A DNA stretch of 64,000 nt from Flavobacteriaceae bacterium CRH (GCA_001507425.1 LMAJ01000003.1:1-64000); one strand, 5' to 3'. Numbered from the stretch's first letter, positions 17,394 through 27,300 are shown. The notes: generated by a model from the letters alone, not told the origin. Translations and numbers: made by a program.

Positions 17394-18140
17394 TTAGTTT
17401 TCTGCTTTAATCCAGTCGTATCCTTTTTCTTCTAATTCGTAAGCCAATTCTTTTCCTCCTGATTTTACGATTCTTCCGTTGTAAAGAACGTGAACGAAAT
17501 CCGGAACGATATAATCTAACAAACGTTGGTAGTGCGTGATCACGATAATTGCATTTTTCTCGCTTTTCAATTTGTTAACTCCGTTAGCCACAATTCTTAA
17601 AGCATCGATGTCAAGACCAGAATCAGTTTCATCAAGGATGGCTAATTTTGGTTCTAACATTGCCATTTGAAAAATCTCGTTTCTTTTTTTCTCTCCTCCG
17701 GAAAAACCTTCGTTTAAAGAACGAGATAAAAATTTACGATCTATTTCTAACAATTCAGATTTCTCACGAATTACTTTTAGCATTTCGTTCGCTGGCATTT
17801 CGGCTTGACCGTTTGCTTTACGAGTTTCGTTGATTGCAGTTTTCATGAAGTTTGTTACACTCACTCCAGGAATTTCTACAGGATATTGAAATGAAAGGAA
17901 AACACCTTTATGTGCTCTTTCTTCAGGAGCTAAATCTGCAAGATCTTCTCCGTCAAGGAAAACTTCTCCATCAGTAACTTCATAGTTTTCGTTTCCGGCA
18001 ATTACAGCCGAAAGTGTACTTTTTCCGGAACCGTTTGGTCCCATGATAGCGTGTACTTCGCCAGCTTTAACTTCTATATTAATTCCTTTCAGGATTTCTT
18101 TATCACCAATTGAGGCGTGAAGGTTTTTTATTGATAACAT
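17394..18140 (-). CDS. sufC: Fe-S cluster assembly ATPase SufC
   Basis: A 248-residue ABC-type ATPase that powers the SufBCD complex. Walker A is GPNGSGKST (K40), the signature is SGGEKKR near residues 147-153, and Walker B is LAILDE near 166-171, followed by TDSGLDIDALR. No membrane segments are present, as expected for this soluble ABC protein. It lies between an FMN reductase gene (12 bp upstream) and the repeat-bracketed four-helix gene. Confidence 0.96.
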   Translation of the reverse strand: MLSIKNLHASIGDKEILKGINIEVKAGEVHAIMGPNGSGKSTLSAVIAGNENYEVTDGEVFLDGEDLADLAPEERAHKGVFLSFQYPVEIPGVSVTNFMKTAINETRKANGQAEMPANEMLKVIREKSELLEIDRKFLSRSLNEGFSGGEKKRNEIFQMAMLEPKLAILDETDSGLDIDALRIVANGVNKLKSEKNAIIVITHYQRLLDYIVPDFVHVLYNGRIVKSGGKELAYELEEKGYDWIKAEN

Positions 18141-18152
18141 TGTTTTTTTATT

Positions 18153-18641
18153 TTATATAAATGTCAATTCTATTTTTGTTGTTTGGTTTAAGACGTTAGC
18201 ATTAAAATGCGCGTGTCCTAAATATTCCATGCCTAAATAATCGGCTGTTTTTTTGAACGGAATGTAAAAACTTTCTTCAATTTCATTATCGTGTGAATTT
18301 GATATCACGCCAATTTTCTTTCCTCTAAGTTTTCTACCGGTTTCTTTTTCAATTCGGATTAAATCTGAAAATCGATCAAAGAAAACCTTCAAAATTCCAC
18401 TCATATTATACCAATATACAGGCGTTGCAAAAATTAAAGTATCGTAATTTTCGATTATTCCTTTTATTAAAGGAAAAAAATCGTCTTCTCTGTTTTTGCT
18501 TTCGTAATCGTAATAAGAAATATTAAAATCACTTAAATTAATTACCTCTATTCCGTGTTCTTTAGAAATCTCGTCTACAATTTTTGTTGTATTTCCGTTT
18601 TTTCTTGATGAACCTAAAATAATAACTTTTCTATTTTCCAT
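18153..18641 (-). CDS. NAD(P)H-dependent FMN reductase / flavodoxin-fold oxidoreductase
   Basis: A 162-residue flavodoxin-fold protein. The FMN phosphate loop is GSSRKNGNTTKI at residues 10-21, and the second family motif ATPVYWYNMSGILKVFFDRF is near 74-93. Relatives are NAD(P)H-dependent FMN or quinone reductases. Its end lies 12 bp before sufC, so it is read with the suf genes; a reductant or stress role is possible but unproven. It is not a usual part of flavobacterial suf operons as far as I know, so it may be an added gene. Confidence 0.85.
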   Translation of the reverse strand: MENRKVIILGSSRKNGNTTKIVDEISKEHGIEVINLSDFNISYYDYESKNREDDFFPLIKGIIENYDTLIFATPVYWYNMSGILKVFFDRFSDLIRIEKETGRKLRGKKIGVISNSHDNEIEESFYIPFKKTADYLGMEYLGHAHFNANVLNQTTKIELTFI

Positions 18642-18678
18642 TAATACTTATTCGTATATATCTTTTTAGTGAAAATAA

Positions 18679-18860
18679 TTATTTCCACAATTTGTCTATA
18701 TCTTCAATATTCATTTTAATGCCTCTTCTTGTAAAATCTCTTTTACAAATTCGGGATTATATGGTTTTTCTTGTACCTCAATCTCGAATCCAAGACGTTT
18801 TGCCAAAGCTTTTAGAAGTGGCAAATCTTTTTTCTTGACATTTTTCAGCATTAGATCCAT
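18679..18860 (-). pseudogene. Decayed DUF2683-like antitoxin gene
   Basis: ATG 18860 opens MDLMLKNVKKKDLPLLKALA, the usual start of DUF2683 proteins, which resemble antitoxins. It reads on to KPYNPEFVKEILQ and then stops at 18711. A second frame carries what looks like the normal C-terminus (DFTRRGIKMNIEDIDKLWK, stop 18679). A small deletion or shift near 18735 probably joined the two. The first frame could still give a 49-residue product. No toxin gene is adjacent. It occupies the gap between sufB and the FMN reductase. Confidence 0.55.
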
Positions 18861-18906
18861 ATTGTCTATTTTTTAAGCTAAAGATTTTCTTTTTTTGTTC
18901 AAACCA

Positions 18907-18932
18907 ACAACTTGAAACTTTAAACTTGAAAC
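18907..18932. repeat. AACTTGAAAC repeat half-element
   Basis: ACTTGAAAC occurs twice in a row just after the sufB stop. It is the same motif family as 9995-10047 and 17353-17386. Confidence 0.5.
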
Positions 18933-18937
18933 AAATT

Positions 18938-20386
18938 TTAACCTACAGAACCTTCTAAAGAAATCTCTAATAATTTTTGAGCTTCAACAGCAAATTCCAT
19001 TGGCAGCTTGTTCAATACATCTTTACTGAAACCGTTTACAATTAAGGCAATCGCTTTTTCAGTCGGAATACCTCTTTGGTTGCAATAAAAAACCTGATCT
19101 TCTCCAATTTTACTTGTAGTTGCTTCGTGCTCTATTTTAGCCGATGGGTTTTTACTTTCGATATAAGGGAAAGTATGTGCTCCACAATTGTTTCCCATTA
19201 AAAGAGAATCACATTGCGAGAAGTTACGTGCATTCTCAGCTCTAGGGCTAATTTGCACTAATCCACGGTAACTGTTTTGTGATTTACCAGCCGAAATACC
19301 TTTAGAAATAATTGTCGATTTAGTGTTTTTACCTAAATGGATCATTTTAGTTCCCGTATCGGCTTGTTGGTAATTATTGGTAACGGCAATTGAATAAAAT
19401 TCACCAACCGAATTATCTCCTTTTAATACACAAGAAGGATATTTCCACGTAACTGCAGAACCTGTTTCAACTTGTGTCCAGGAAATTTTAGCGTTTGTTT
19501 CGCATAAACCTCTTTTGGTTACGAAGTTGTAAACTCCACCTTTTCCTTCTTTGTTTCCTGGGAACCAGTTTTGAACGGTAGAATATTTAATTTCTGCATC
19601 ATCCAAAGCAATTAATTCAACTACAGCAGCGTGTAATTGATTTTCGTCACGGCTTGGAGCAGTACATCCTTCTAAATAAGAAACGTAACTTCCTTCATCA
19701 GCAATAACAAGCGTTCTTTCGAATTGTCCTGTTCCTGCCTGATTGATTCTGAAATATGTTGAAAGTTCCATTGGGCAACGAACGCCTTTTGGAATATAAC
19801 AGAAACTTCCATCAGAGAAAACCGCTGAGTTTAATGCTGCGTAGAAGTTGTCTTTTTGAGGTACAACGCTTCCTAAATATTTACGAACTAATTCAGGATG
19901 TTCTTTGATAGCTTCAGAAATTGGACAGAAAATAATTCCTTTTTCGCCCAAAGTTTTCTTGAAAGTCGTAGCCACAGAAACAGAATCGACAACAATATCC
20001 ATAGCGACATTGTTCATCATTTTTTGTTCATCGACAGAAATCCCAAGCTTTTTGTACATCTCTAAAAGTTCAGGATCAACATCATCCAAAGTTTTATTAG
20101 GATCTACTTGTTTAGGGGCAGAATAATAAGATATGGCCTGAAAATCCGGTTTTGTATAATGAACATTTGCCCATTCCGGCTCGATCATTTCTTTCCATGC
20201 ACGAAAAGCTTCAATGCGCCATTCGGTCATCCATTCCGGTTCTTCTTTTTTAAGAGAAATAGCTCTTACAATATCTTCGTTTAGGCCAATAGGAAACGTC
20301 TCAGACTCTATATCAGTATAAAATCCGTATTCGTATTCTTTGGTTTCGAGTTCGATTTTTAAATCGTCTTCTGTATATTTTGACAT
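18938..20386 (-). CDS. sufB: Fe-S cluster scaffold protein SufB
   Basis: A 482-residue SufB, the main scaffold of the SufBC2D complex. Landmarks are [15 protein letters not shown] near residue 198, [16 protein letters not shown] near 237, the cysteine in [19 protein letters not shown] near 390, and the end [16 protein letters not shown]. Start [21 protein letters not shown] is normal. It follows the A-type protein by 69 bp with a hairpin between them. Confidence 0.96.
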   Translation of the reverse strand: MSKYTEDDLKIELETKEYEYGFYTDIESETFPIGLNEDIVRAISLKKEEPEWMTEWRIEAFRAWKEMIEPEWANVHYTKPDFQAISYYSAPKQVDPNKTLDDVDPELLEMYKKLGISVDEQKMMNNVAMDIVVDSVSVATTFKKTLGEKGIIFCPISEAIKEHPELVRKYLGSVVPQKDNFYAALNSAVFSDGSFCYIPKGVRCPMELSTYFRINQAGTGQFERTLVIADEGSYVSYLEGCTAPSRDENQLHAAVVELIALDDAEIKYSTVQNWFPGNKEGKGGVYNFVTKRGLCETNAKISWTQVETGSAVTWKYPSCVLKGDNSVGEFYSIAVTNNYQQADTGTKMIHLGKNTKSTIISKGISAGKSQNSYRGLVQISPRAENARNFSQCDSLLMGNNCGAHTFPYIESKNPSAKIEHEATTSKIGEDQVFYCNQRGIPTEKAIALIVNGFSKDVLNKLPMEFAVEAQKLLEISLEGSVG

Positions 20387-20401
20387 TTTTTTGTTTTTTA
20401 A

Positions 20402-20431
20402 AACGCTTAAAAATTAAATTTTTTAAGCGTT
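20402..20431. promoter_or_regulatory. 12-bp hairpin between the sufA-like gene and sufB
   Basis: AACGCTTAAAAA (20402-20413) pairs with TTTTTAAGCGTT (20420-20431) around a 6-nt loop. It sits in the leader of sufB on the minus strand. It may be a partial terminator or mRNA-stabilising element that sets different sufA and sufB levels. Confidence 0.55.
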
Positions 20432-20455
20432 AAAATTTCTTAGATTCTTTTAATT

Positions 20456-20785
20456 TTAAAGAGAAAAAGATTCTCCGCAACCACAAGTTCTGCTTGCATT
20501 TGGATTATTAAAAACAAATCCTTTTCCATTTAATCCGCCAGAAAATTCTAAAATTGTTCCGGCTAAATATAGAAATGATTTTTTTTCAACTGCAATTGTT
20601 ATGTCGTTGTCTACAAATATTTTATCGTCGTCGCCTTTGGTTTTATCAAATTTTAAATCATATGACAAACCAGAGCATCCGCCACTTTTAACACCTACAC
20701 GTACGTAATCCTGTGCGGCATCAAAACCATCGTCTTTCATCAAATCGATGATTTTCTTTTTGGCTGTATCAGAAACTTTTATCAT
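20456..20785 (-). CDS. sufA: A-type Fe-S carrier / iron-sulfur assembly accessory protein
   Basis: A 109-residue HesB/IscA-type protein that carries Fe-S clusters to client proteins. The three family cysteines are present: one in VKSGGCSGLSYDL near residue 37, and the C-terminal pair in RTCGCGESFSL. It is the first gene of the SUF locus. Whether it corresponds best to SufA, IscA or ErpA cannot be told by eye; the symbol is by context. Confidence 0.88.
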   Translation of the reverse strand: MIKVSDTAKKKIIDLMKDDGFDAAQDYVRVGVKSGGCSGLSYDLKFDKTKGDDDKIFVDNDITIAVEKKSFLYLAGTILEFSGGLNGKGFVFNNPNASRTCGCGESFSL

Positions 20786-20890
20786 TGTTTATGGTATTTA
20801 ATATTTCATACAAATCAATTTGCCTGTAAATAGTAATTAAATTATTACATTTTAAAGTGCTGAACTTCAATGTTGAAATGAAATTATCTG

Positions 20891-20898
20891 CAAAGATA
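20891..20898 (-). promoter_or_regulatory. Candidate suf operon promoter, -7 box TATCTTTG
   Basis: TATCTTTG on the minus strand about 106 bp before the A-type gene. Just downstream of the expected start site is a short palindrome, TTCAA-TG-TTGAA (20866-20877), which could be an operator. The rest of the 327-bp divergent gap holds no gene. Confidence 0.4.
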
Positions 20899-21079
20899 CG
20901 ACTTAAAAACCTTTTTCCATAACGGTTGACATTATTATAACAAATGTTAAAATAGATAATAGTTATTTTGATAAATGAAGTCATTGTTACTAGTGTGTTT
21001 TTTTGATTTTAATTTAATAATGAATGACAGAGGATTACTATTTTAATTTATTTTTTTAGCATAACGAAATCCAATTTCC

Positions 21080-21087
21080 TAGCTTTG
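21080..21087 (+). promoter_or_regulatory. -7 box TAGCTTTG for the metallo-hydrolase gene
   Basis: A perfect TAnnTTTG match 26 bp before ATG 21113. No clear -33 partner. Confidence 0.4.
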
Positions 21088-21112
21088 TTTTTAATATTAG
21101 AAATTTATTCAA

Positions 21113-21970
21113 ATGAAACTTTATCCAATAGAATCAGGAAATTTTAAATTAGATGGAGGTGCTATGTTTGGGGTTGTGCCCAAAACAATTTGGAACAAAA
21201 CCAATCCTGCAGATGCCAATAATTTAATTGATATTGCTGCGAGATGTTTGCTTATTGAAGATGGAAATCGCCTGATTTTGATTGATACCGGAATGGGTGA
21301 TAAACAATCAGAAAAGTTTTTTGGATATTATTCGCTTTGGGGTTCTCACTCTATAGATAAATCATTGGCAAAATATGGTTTTCACCGAGATGATATCACC
21401 GATGTTTTTATGACACATTTGCATTTTGATCATTGTGGAGGAAGTGTACAATGGAATTCAGCTAAAACCGGATACGATCCAGCGTTTAAAAATGCTAAAT
21501 ATTGGAGCAACGAAAATCATTGGGAATGGGCAACAAAACCAAACCCTCGTGAAAAAGCATCTTTTTTATCAGAGAATATTCTGCCAATGCAGGATAGCGG
21601 ACAATTGAATTTTATCAAAAAACCAACAGGAGACTTTGGACATTCGGAAGAATTAGGATTTGATATTTTTTATGTTGACGGCCATACCGAAAAACAAATG
21701 ATTCCACACCTTCAATATAAAGACAAAACCATAGTTTTTTGTGCCGATTTATTGGCGACAGCCGGACATATTCCTTTACCTTATGTTATGGGTTATGATA
21801 CACGACCATTATTAACAATGCCGGAGAAAGCAAAATTTCTAAATGCCGCGGCAGATCATAATCATTATTTGTTTTTGGAACACGACGCACACAACCAAAT
21901 TATAACGGTTGAACATACTGAAAAAGGTGTTCGTTTAAAAGATGTTTTTACTTGCGAAGAGATTTTTTAA
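21113..21970 (+). CDS. MBL-fold metallo-hydrolase
   Basis: A 285-residue cytoplasmic metallo-beta-lactamase-fold hydrolase. The zinc motif HLHFDHCGG is near residues 103-111; later metal ligands are likely in DGHTEKQM (near 199), FCADLLATAGH (near 213) and EHDAHN near 261. The general layout resembles lactonase-like or glyoxalase-II-like members, but the substrate cannot be named. It stands alone, divergent from the suf operon. Confidence 0.85.
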   Translation: MKLYPIESGNFKLDGGAMFGVVPKTIWNKTNPADANNLIDIAARCLLIEDGNRLILIDTGMGDKQSEKFFGYYSLWGSHSIDKSLAKYGFHRDDITDVFMTHLHFDHCGGSVQWNSAKTGYDPAFKNAKYWSNENHWEWATKPNPREKASFLSENILPMQDSGQLNFIKKPTGDFGHSEELGFDIFYVDGHTEKQMIPHLQYKDKTIVFCADLLATAGHIPLPYVMGYDTRPLLTMPEKAKFLNAAADHNHYLFLEHDAHNQIITVEHTEKGVRLKDVFTCEEIF

Positions 21971-22128
21971 AACAAGATGTGTACTACGTAGTTTAAGTTG
22001 TAAGAATAAGATGTATGAGTTGTTGATAAATTGTTATAATTTCATAACACACTGTTAACAGTTAGTTTTTTGTAACAAAATATCATAATTTAGGCGCTTG
22101 TTTTAATAAAAATCAAAAAAATCATATA

Positions 22129-23760
22129 ATGAGTCATATAAAACCTTTTACTTTATCTGCTTGGGTATTACTAGCTTTAGCAGGAACTGCATCAGTACAA
22201 GCACAAGTTTCAGCTTCAAAAGAATTAATTACTGCACCTTTGGCTGTTGTCAAAAAAGCCCCACTTTCTGAGAATGATTTAAAAAGATGGAGTCATCTTG
22301 ATTTAATCAAAGATTCTATTCCCGGAATGAGTGTTGATAGGGCTTACGCCGAATTATTACAAGGAAAAAAAGGTCAAAAAGTAATTGTAGGTATTGTAGA
22401 TTCAGGTGTTGATATAGAGCATGAAGATTTGAAAGGAATGATCTGGACAAATCCTAAAGAAATTGCAGGTAACGGAATCGATGATGATAAAAACGGTTTT
22501 ATTGATGATGTTCACGGATGGAATTTTCTTGGAAATGCTGTAGGTGAAAATCTTGAAATGACACGTATTATCAAAAAAAAGGATGACGGTTCTGCAGAAT
22601 ATAAAAATGCTTTAGCACAATATAATGAAAAATACGAGGACGCATTAAAAAACAAACAACAAGTCGATTTCTTATTAGACGTTCATAATACTATTAAAAA
22701 AGAGCTTAATAAAACTACTTATAAAGTTGAAGATTTAAACACTATTAAATCAACGGATCAAAAAGTTGCGCAAAGCAAAGCTATAATGTTGCAAATTTTC
22801 ACGAGCCAAGGCCCAACATTTGACCCTGAAAGTAGCTTTGAAGAATACAGAGAACAAGTTTATGATGAGTTAAATTATAACTTAAACAAAGAATTTGACG
22901 GAAGAAAAGTTGTAGGCGATAATCCTGATGATATAAAAAACAATCATTACGGAAATAACATTGTTTTTGGTCCGGATAAAGAAAAAGCACTTCACGGAAC
23001 TCACGTTGCCGGAATCATTGCTCAGGTTCGCGGTAATAATTTAGGTGGAGATGGTGTTGCAAGCAATGTTGAAATTTTAACGGTAAGAGCCGTTCCTGAT
23101 GGAGATGAATATGATAAAGATATTGCTTTGGCAATTCGTTATGCAGTTGATAATGGAGCAAAAGTAATCAACGGAAGTTTTGGAAAAAGTTTTTCTCCAC
23201 ACAAACAATGGGTTTATGATGCTATAAAATATGCAGCAAAAAAAGATGTTTTAATTGTTCACGCTGCCGGTAATGACGGTTATAATATCGATGAAACAAA
23301 AAACATCAATTATCCAAATGATTCTGAAGATAACATCAAAGAATTTGCTAATAATGTAATCACAATTGGTGCTATTAATAAACAATATGGAGAAACTGTT
23401 GTTGCAGGATTTTCAAACTTTGGTAAAATAAATGTTGACGTTTTTGCTCCGGGAGAAGAAATTTATGCAACAGTTCCAAACAATAAATACAAATATTTGC
23501 AAGGAACATCTATGGCGTCTCCAAATGCAGCAGGTGTTGCAGCATTAATTCGTTCATACTATCCAAAATTAAAAGCTTCTCAGGTAAAACAAATATTAAT
23601 GGATTCCGGAGTTGCGCTTCCGGCAAAAGTAATTTTAGGAGAAAGCGAAAATCCTAATCAGGCGCCTGTAGCAGTTTCTTCTGCAGAATCATCAAAAACA
23701 GCTAAAATAGTGAATGCATACAATGCTTTATTATTGGCTGAAAAAATGTCTAAGAAATAA
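22129..23760 (+). CDS. S8 family subtilisin-like serine protease
   Basis: A 543-residue secreted subtilase. A signal peptide (ends near SVQAQ, residue 26) is followed by the catalytic Asp in IVDSGVDIEHEDL near residue 90, the His in HGTHVAGIIA near 291 and the Ser in GTSMASPNAAG near 463. Between Asp and His there is a long insertion of roughly 150 residues rich in charged helices, more than in a minimal subtilase. No T9SS C-terminal domain was seen, so it is probably periplasmic or membrane-associated. The M1 aminopeptidase gene follows on the same strand after 61 bp. Confidence 0.93.
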   Translation: MSHIKPFTLSAWVLLALAGTASVQAQVSASKELITAPLAVVKKAPLSENDLKRWSHLDLIKDSIPGMSVDRAYAELLQGKKGQKVIVGIVDSGVDIEHEDLKGMIWTNPKEIAGNGIDDDKNGFIDDVHGWNFLGNAVGENLEMTRIIKKKDDGSAEYKNALAQYNEKYEDALKNKQQVDFLLDVHNTIKKELNKTTYKVEDLNTIKSTDQKVAQSKAIMLQIFTSQGPTFDPESSFEEYREQVYDELNYNLNKEFDGRKVVGDNPDDIKNNHYGNNIVFGPDKEKALHGTHVAGIIAQVRGNNLGGDGVASNVEILTVRAVPDGDEYDKDIALAIRYAVDNGAKVINGSFGKSFSPHKQWVYDAIKYAAKKDVLIVHAAGNDGYNIDETKNINYPNDSEDNIKEFANNVITIGAINKQYGETVVAGFSNFGKINVDVFAPGEEIYATVPNNKYKYLQGTSMASPNAAGVAALIRSYYPKLKASQVKQILMDSGVALPAKVILGESENPNQAPVAVSSAESSKTAKIVNAYNALLLAEKMSKK

Positions 23761-23821
23761 AAAATACAGAGTACTAATCCGATGGAAGAGTGCAAACTCT
23801 TCCATTTTTATTTATACAAAC

Positions 23822-25702
23822 ATGCGTAAAATTATTCTACTTTCTTTTTTGAGTTTTGGTTTAAACTCAACTTTCGCACAAAATGCTCCGTATTGGCAAC
23901 AACATGCCGATTACAAAATGGAGGTTTCGATGGATGTGAAAAACTATCAATACAAAGGGAAACAAGAATTGGTTTATACCAATAATTCTCCGGATACTTT
24001 GAGAAAGGTATTTTATCATTTATTTCCGAATGCTTTTCAGCCCGGAAGTGAAATGGATGCCCGCCTGCACTTTATTAAAGATCCTGACGGAAGAATGGTC
24101 AACAAGGTAAAAGGAGCTGATGGAAAAGACATAAAACAAAGCCGAATTGAAAGTTTGAAGCCAAATGAAATTGGATTTTTGAAAATCTCTGATTTCAAAC
24201 AAGATGGCGTTACAGCTCAAACAAGAGTTTCAGGAACAGTTTTGGAAGTGACTTTAGTGAAACCAATTTTACCAAATTCTAAATCGACTTTTACATTAGA
24301 TTTTGACGGACAAGTTCCGGTTCAGGTGCGTCGTTCGGGAAGAAATAATTCAGAAGGAGTTGAATTATCAATGTCGCAATGGTATCCAAAATTAGCCGAA
24401 TTTGATTTCGAAGGCTGGCATGCAGATCCATACATTGCAAGAGAATTTCACGGAGTTTGGGGTAATTTTGATGTAAAAATCACGATCGACAAAGATTACA
24501 CTTTAGGTGGTTCAGGATATTTGCAAGATAAAAACACAATCGGACATGGTTATGAAGATGCAGGTACAACAGTTGTTTATCCAAAAAAAGCAAAAACATT
24601 AACATGGCATTTTATTGCACCAAACGTTCACGATTTTACATGGGCAGCTGATAAAGAATATACACATGATATTGTAAAAGGACCAAACGATGTCGATTTG
24701 CATTTTTTCTACAAAAACAACGAAAAAACAACTGCAAACTGGAAACAACTAGAACCGTTAATGGTAAAAGTTATGGATTATTACAATCATAGAGTTGGAG
24801 CATATCCGTACAAACAATATTCATTTATTCAGGGCGGCGACGGCGGAATGGAATATGCAATGTGTACTTTGATGTTAGGAAACGGAACGCTTGAAGGAAT
24901 TTTAGGAACCGCAACACACGAGCTGGGACATTCCTGGTTTCAGCATATTTTAGCTTCAAACGAATCAAAACACCCATGGATGGATGAAGGTTTTACAACT
25001 TACATCGAAGACAGTGCTTTGAACGAATTAAAGGGAGATAAAAAAGAAGTAAATCCGTTTAAAGGGACTTACGCAGCGTATTACAGTTTAGTTAATTCCG
25101 GAAAAGAACAACCGCAAACAACACATGGTGATCGTTATGATGAAAACAGACCTTATAGTATTTCATCTTATGTAAAAGGATGTATCTTTTTATCGCAATT
25201 AGAATATGTAATTGGAAAAGAAAATCTTGATGCAACTTTAAAAAGATATTTTAATGATTTCAAATTCAAACATCCAACTCCAAATGATATCAAAAGATCG
25301 GCAGAAAGAGTTTCAGGAGCTGAGTTAGATTGGTATTTAATTGATTGGGCTGAAACAACCAACACAATTGATTACGGAATAAAAGATGTGGCTGACAATG
25401 CAGGAAAAACAACAATTTCTTTAGAAAGAATTGGAAGAATGCCAATGCCAATTGATTTAAAAGTAGAATATACAGACGGAACTTCTGAGAACTTCTATAT
25501 TCCATTAAGAATGATGAATTTCATTAAACCAAATCCAAATTCAAACGAAAAAAGAAGCGTTTTAGAAGATTGGGCCTGGGCACAGTCAAACTATAGTTTT
25601 ACAATTGACAAAAACAAAACAGCGATTAAAAAAATCACCATAGATCCAAGCGGATTAATGGCTGATGTAAAACCTGCAAATAATGTTTTTGAAGTAAAGT
25701 AA
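23822..25702 (+). CDS. M1 family metallopeptidase
   Basis: A 626-residue exported zinc aminopeptidase. ATG 23822 starts a signal peptide (MRKIILLSFLSFGLNSTFAQ); the frame is open further upstream but overlaps the subtilase gene, so the later start is chosen. The zinc site is HELGH near residue 366 with the third ligand in WMDEGFTTYIED near 388. The substrate-binding motif is GGMEYAMCTL near 341, in place of GAMEN. It follows the subtilase, so both may act in peptide breakdown. A strong terminator follows. Confidence 0.93.
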   Translation: MRKIILLSFLSFGLNSTFAQNAPYWQQHADYKMEVSMDVKNYQYKGKQELVYTNNSPDTLRKVFYHLFPNAFQPGSEMDARLHFIKDPDGRMVNKVKGADGKDIKQSRIESLKPNEIGFLKISDFKQDGVTAQTRVSGTVLEVTLVKPILPNSKSTFTLDFDGQVPVQVRRSGRNNSEGVELSMSQWYPKLAEFDFEGWHADPYIAREFHGVWGNFDVKITIDKDYTLGGSGYLQDKNTIGHGYEDAGTTVVYPKKAKTLTWHFIAPNVHDFTWAADKEYTHDIVKGPNDVDLHFFYKNNEKTTANWKQLEPLMVKVMDYYNHRVGAYPYKQYSFIQGGDGGMEYAMCTLMLGNGTLEGILGTATHELGHSWFQHILASNESKHPWMDEGFTTYIEDSALNELKGDKKEVNPFKGTYAAYYSLVNSGKEQPQTTHGDRYDENRPYSISSYVKGCIFLSQLEYVIGKENLDATLKRYFNDFKFKHPTPNDIKRSAERVSGAELDWYLIDWAETTNTIDYGIKDVADNAGKTTISLERIGRMPMPIDLKVEYTDGTSENFYIPLRMMNFIKPNPNSNEKRSVLEDWAWAQSNYSFTIDKNKTAIKKITIDPSGLMADVKPANNVFEVK

Positions 25703-25717
25703 TTCAAATACTCAAAC

Positions 25718-25750
25718 AAAAAAGCCCTTAAAATATTTTTAAGGGCTTTT
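25718..25750. terminator. Intrinsic terminator after the M1 peptidase gene
   Basis: Stem AAAAGCCCTTA / TAAGGGCTTTT followed by a T-rich tract. It lies between convergent genes and could serve both. Confidence 0.85.
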
Positions 25751-25775
25751 CTTTTTTTCAAATTTATCTAAAAGT

Positions 25776-26975
25776 TTATGTTGTTTTTATTTCTGTAACA
25801 GCGGTTGCCTGCACTTTTTTCAACGGAAAAAATTCACGGTAACTGGCCGATCTCCATAGCCATTCTATTGGGCCGTAATTATATTTTGATAGCCACCATT
25901 TGCTGATAAATAACTGAAGAATAAAAACGAAAACCGCCAAAGTAAAATAAAACCAATACGGCATTGTATTTGCAATTCCCAAACCAATTCCGTAGAAAAT
26001 AAAGGCAGCCAATATGTTTTGTGCCATATAATTGGTCAAAGTCATTTTTCCACCTGCGCTAAAAAAACTGAAGATCGTTTTTAGCTTTCCATTAGAGTAT
26101 AATAAACTAATTCCGGTAGCGATAAAAATCATCGTACTTAGAACCAACCAATAAAACGGATTAAAGATTTTAAAAATAGCGTCTTGTTTATAGAAAATGA
26201 TCAGATTAAAAACAACACCAATTGTAACTGCCACAGCTAAACTGATCCAAAGTGTGCGTTTTAGTAATTTTTTCAGTTCATTTAAACGATTAAAAAAATC
26301 TAATTTTTGAAGTAAAAATCCAAAAAGCATACAAGCAAACATTACAATATGTGCTGTAATGGCATATCCCGGAATAATAATTTGTTCGTAGAATGAAGCC
26401 AGCAAATTAAACTTAAAAAAGTCAATCCAGTTTCCGGAATGATATAGTTTTAGATATTCCGGATTTGATGTAATTTCCAGATGTTCGAACTTAAAACCGT
26501 TAATATAAGCCATTACAAAAGGAATGGTAAGAACAAGTATGGCAGAAATTACCGCTAATGTTCTGGCAGAACATTTATAAAAAAGCAACATTACAAGTCC
26601 TAAAAAAGCATAATCTTTTAAAATATCGCCCAGCCAAAAAGACGAATTAATAAAAGCCAATATAAAAAGTAGAATCATTCGCCAGGCAAAAAAAGCAACA
26701 GGATTTTTGCCTTTAGCAGCAACATTATTAATTAAAATGGCAAAACCATAGCCAAATAATAGCGTTAATAATGTCCATGATTTAGCAGCAAAAAAATACC
26801 GGTTAAAGGTTAAAAGTATTTCTGATAAAATACTGTGTGTGATTTTGTGAGGAGCGCCAATGAATAAAAAATCAGAATAATTGCCAATTGCAACGCCCAA
26901 AATGGCCCAGCCACGAAGAATGTCGACAATAGCAGTTCTTTTGCTTTGTTCGACAGGATGATAATAATTTGTCAT
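25776..26975 (-). CDS. DUF418 family membrane protein
   Basis: A polytopic membrane protein of about 399 residues in the DUF418 group. The entry motif VDILRGWAILGVAIGNY is near residue 16, with many hydrophobic segments and a typical C-terminal DUF418 stretch ending YGPIEWLWRSASY. The frame is open to ATG 27047, but ATG 26975 (MTNYYHPVEQSKR) gives the usual family start and is preferred. Transport or acyl transfer has been proposed for relatives; its role here is unknown. A decayed tdh fragment lies upstream. Confidence 0.85.
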   Translation of the reverse strand: MTNYYHPVEQSKRTAIVDILRGWAILGVAIGNYSDFLFIGAPHKITHSILSEILLTFNRYFFAAKSWTLLTLLFGYGFAILINNVAAKGKNPVAFFAWRMILLFILAFINSSFWLGDILKDYAFLGLVMLLFYKCSARTLAVISAILVLTIPFVMAYINGFKFEHLEITSNPEYLKLYHSGNWIDFFKFNLLASFYEQIIIPGYAITAHIVMFACMLFGFLLQKLDFFNRLNELKKLLKRTLWISLAVAVTIGVVFNLIIFYKQDAIFKIFNPFYWLVLSTMIFIATGISLLYSNGKLKTIFSFFSAGGKMTLTNYMAQNILAAFIFYGIGLGIANTMPYWFYFTLAVFVFILQLFISKWWLSKYNYGPIEWLWRSASYREFFPLKKVQATAVTEIKTT

Positions 26976-27094
26976 TTGATTAACATTTTTTGTTGTGATT
27001 TGATTGATGATTTTAGATAAATTTGAAATTATTTTTAACGAATTCAAAAGTAAGAAAATTATATAGCTGGCAATTTTTATCTTAAAATATATTT

Positions 27095-27300
27095 CATAAA
27101 ATGCTCCAGAATATCTTTTGTAATCGATTCAAGATCATGTTTCCGGTTCCATCCTTCTCTTATAGAACTATCATCTAATTGCCGGCCAGCTGTCTGCAAT
27201 TTTCTGACGAAAATCTGATTAAAAGTAAATTCAGGATATGTTTTTTAATTGCAGCAGCAATTTCAGACAGTGTAAAACTTATAGTTGAAGAAAGTTATAA
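27095..27300 (-). pseudogene. Decayed 3' fragment of an SDR threonine dehydrogenase gene
   Basis: This gap matches the last approximately 210 bp of the intact gene at 31682-32620 in the same orientation. Shared stretches include GCCGGCCAGCTGTCTGCAAT and ATATGTTTTTTAATT. It carries many substitutions, gaps of about 4 and 11 bases, and no open frame. It is therefore a relic or displaced copy of the gene end. The 230 bp that follow (27301-27530) hold no gene; a TAATTTTG box at 27476-27483 may serve the protease gene. Confidence 0.8.

Noticed and set aside
17648..17833. 61-codon frame antisense to sufC
   Set aside because: Shadow of a well-supported gene; no separate signal.
9995..18932. GTTTCAAG/TTTCAGG repeats as a possible CRISPR array
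   Set aside because: They are not regularly spaced, have no unique spacers of constant length and no cas genes are near.
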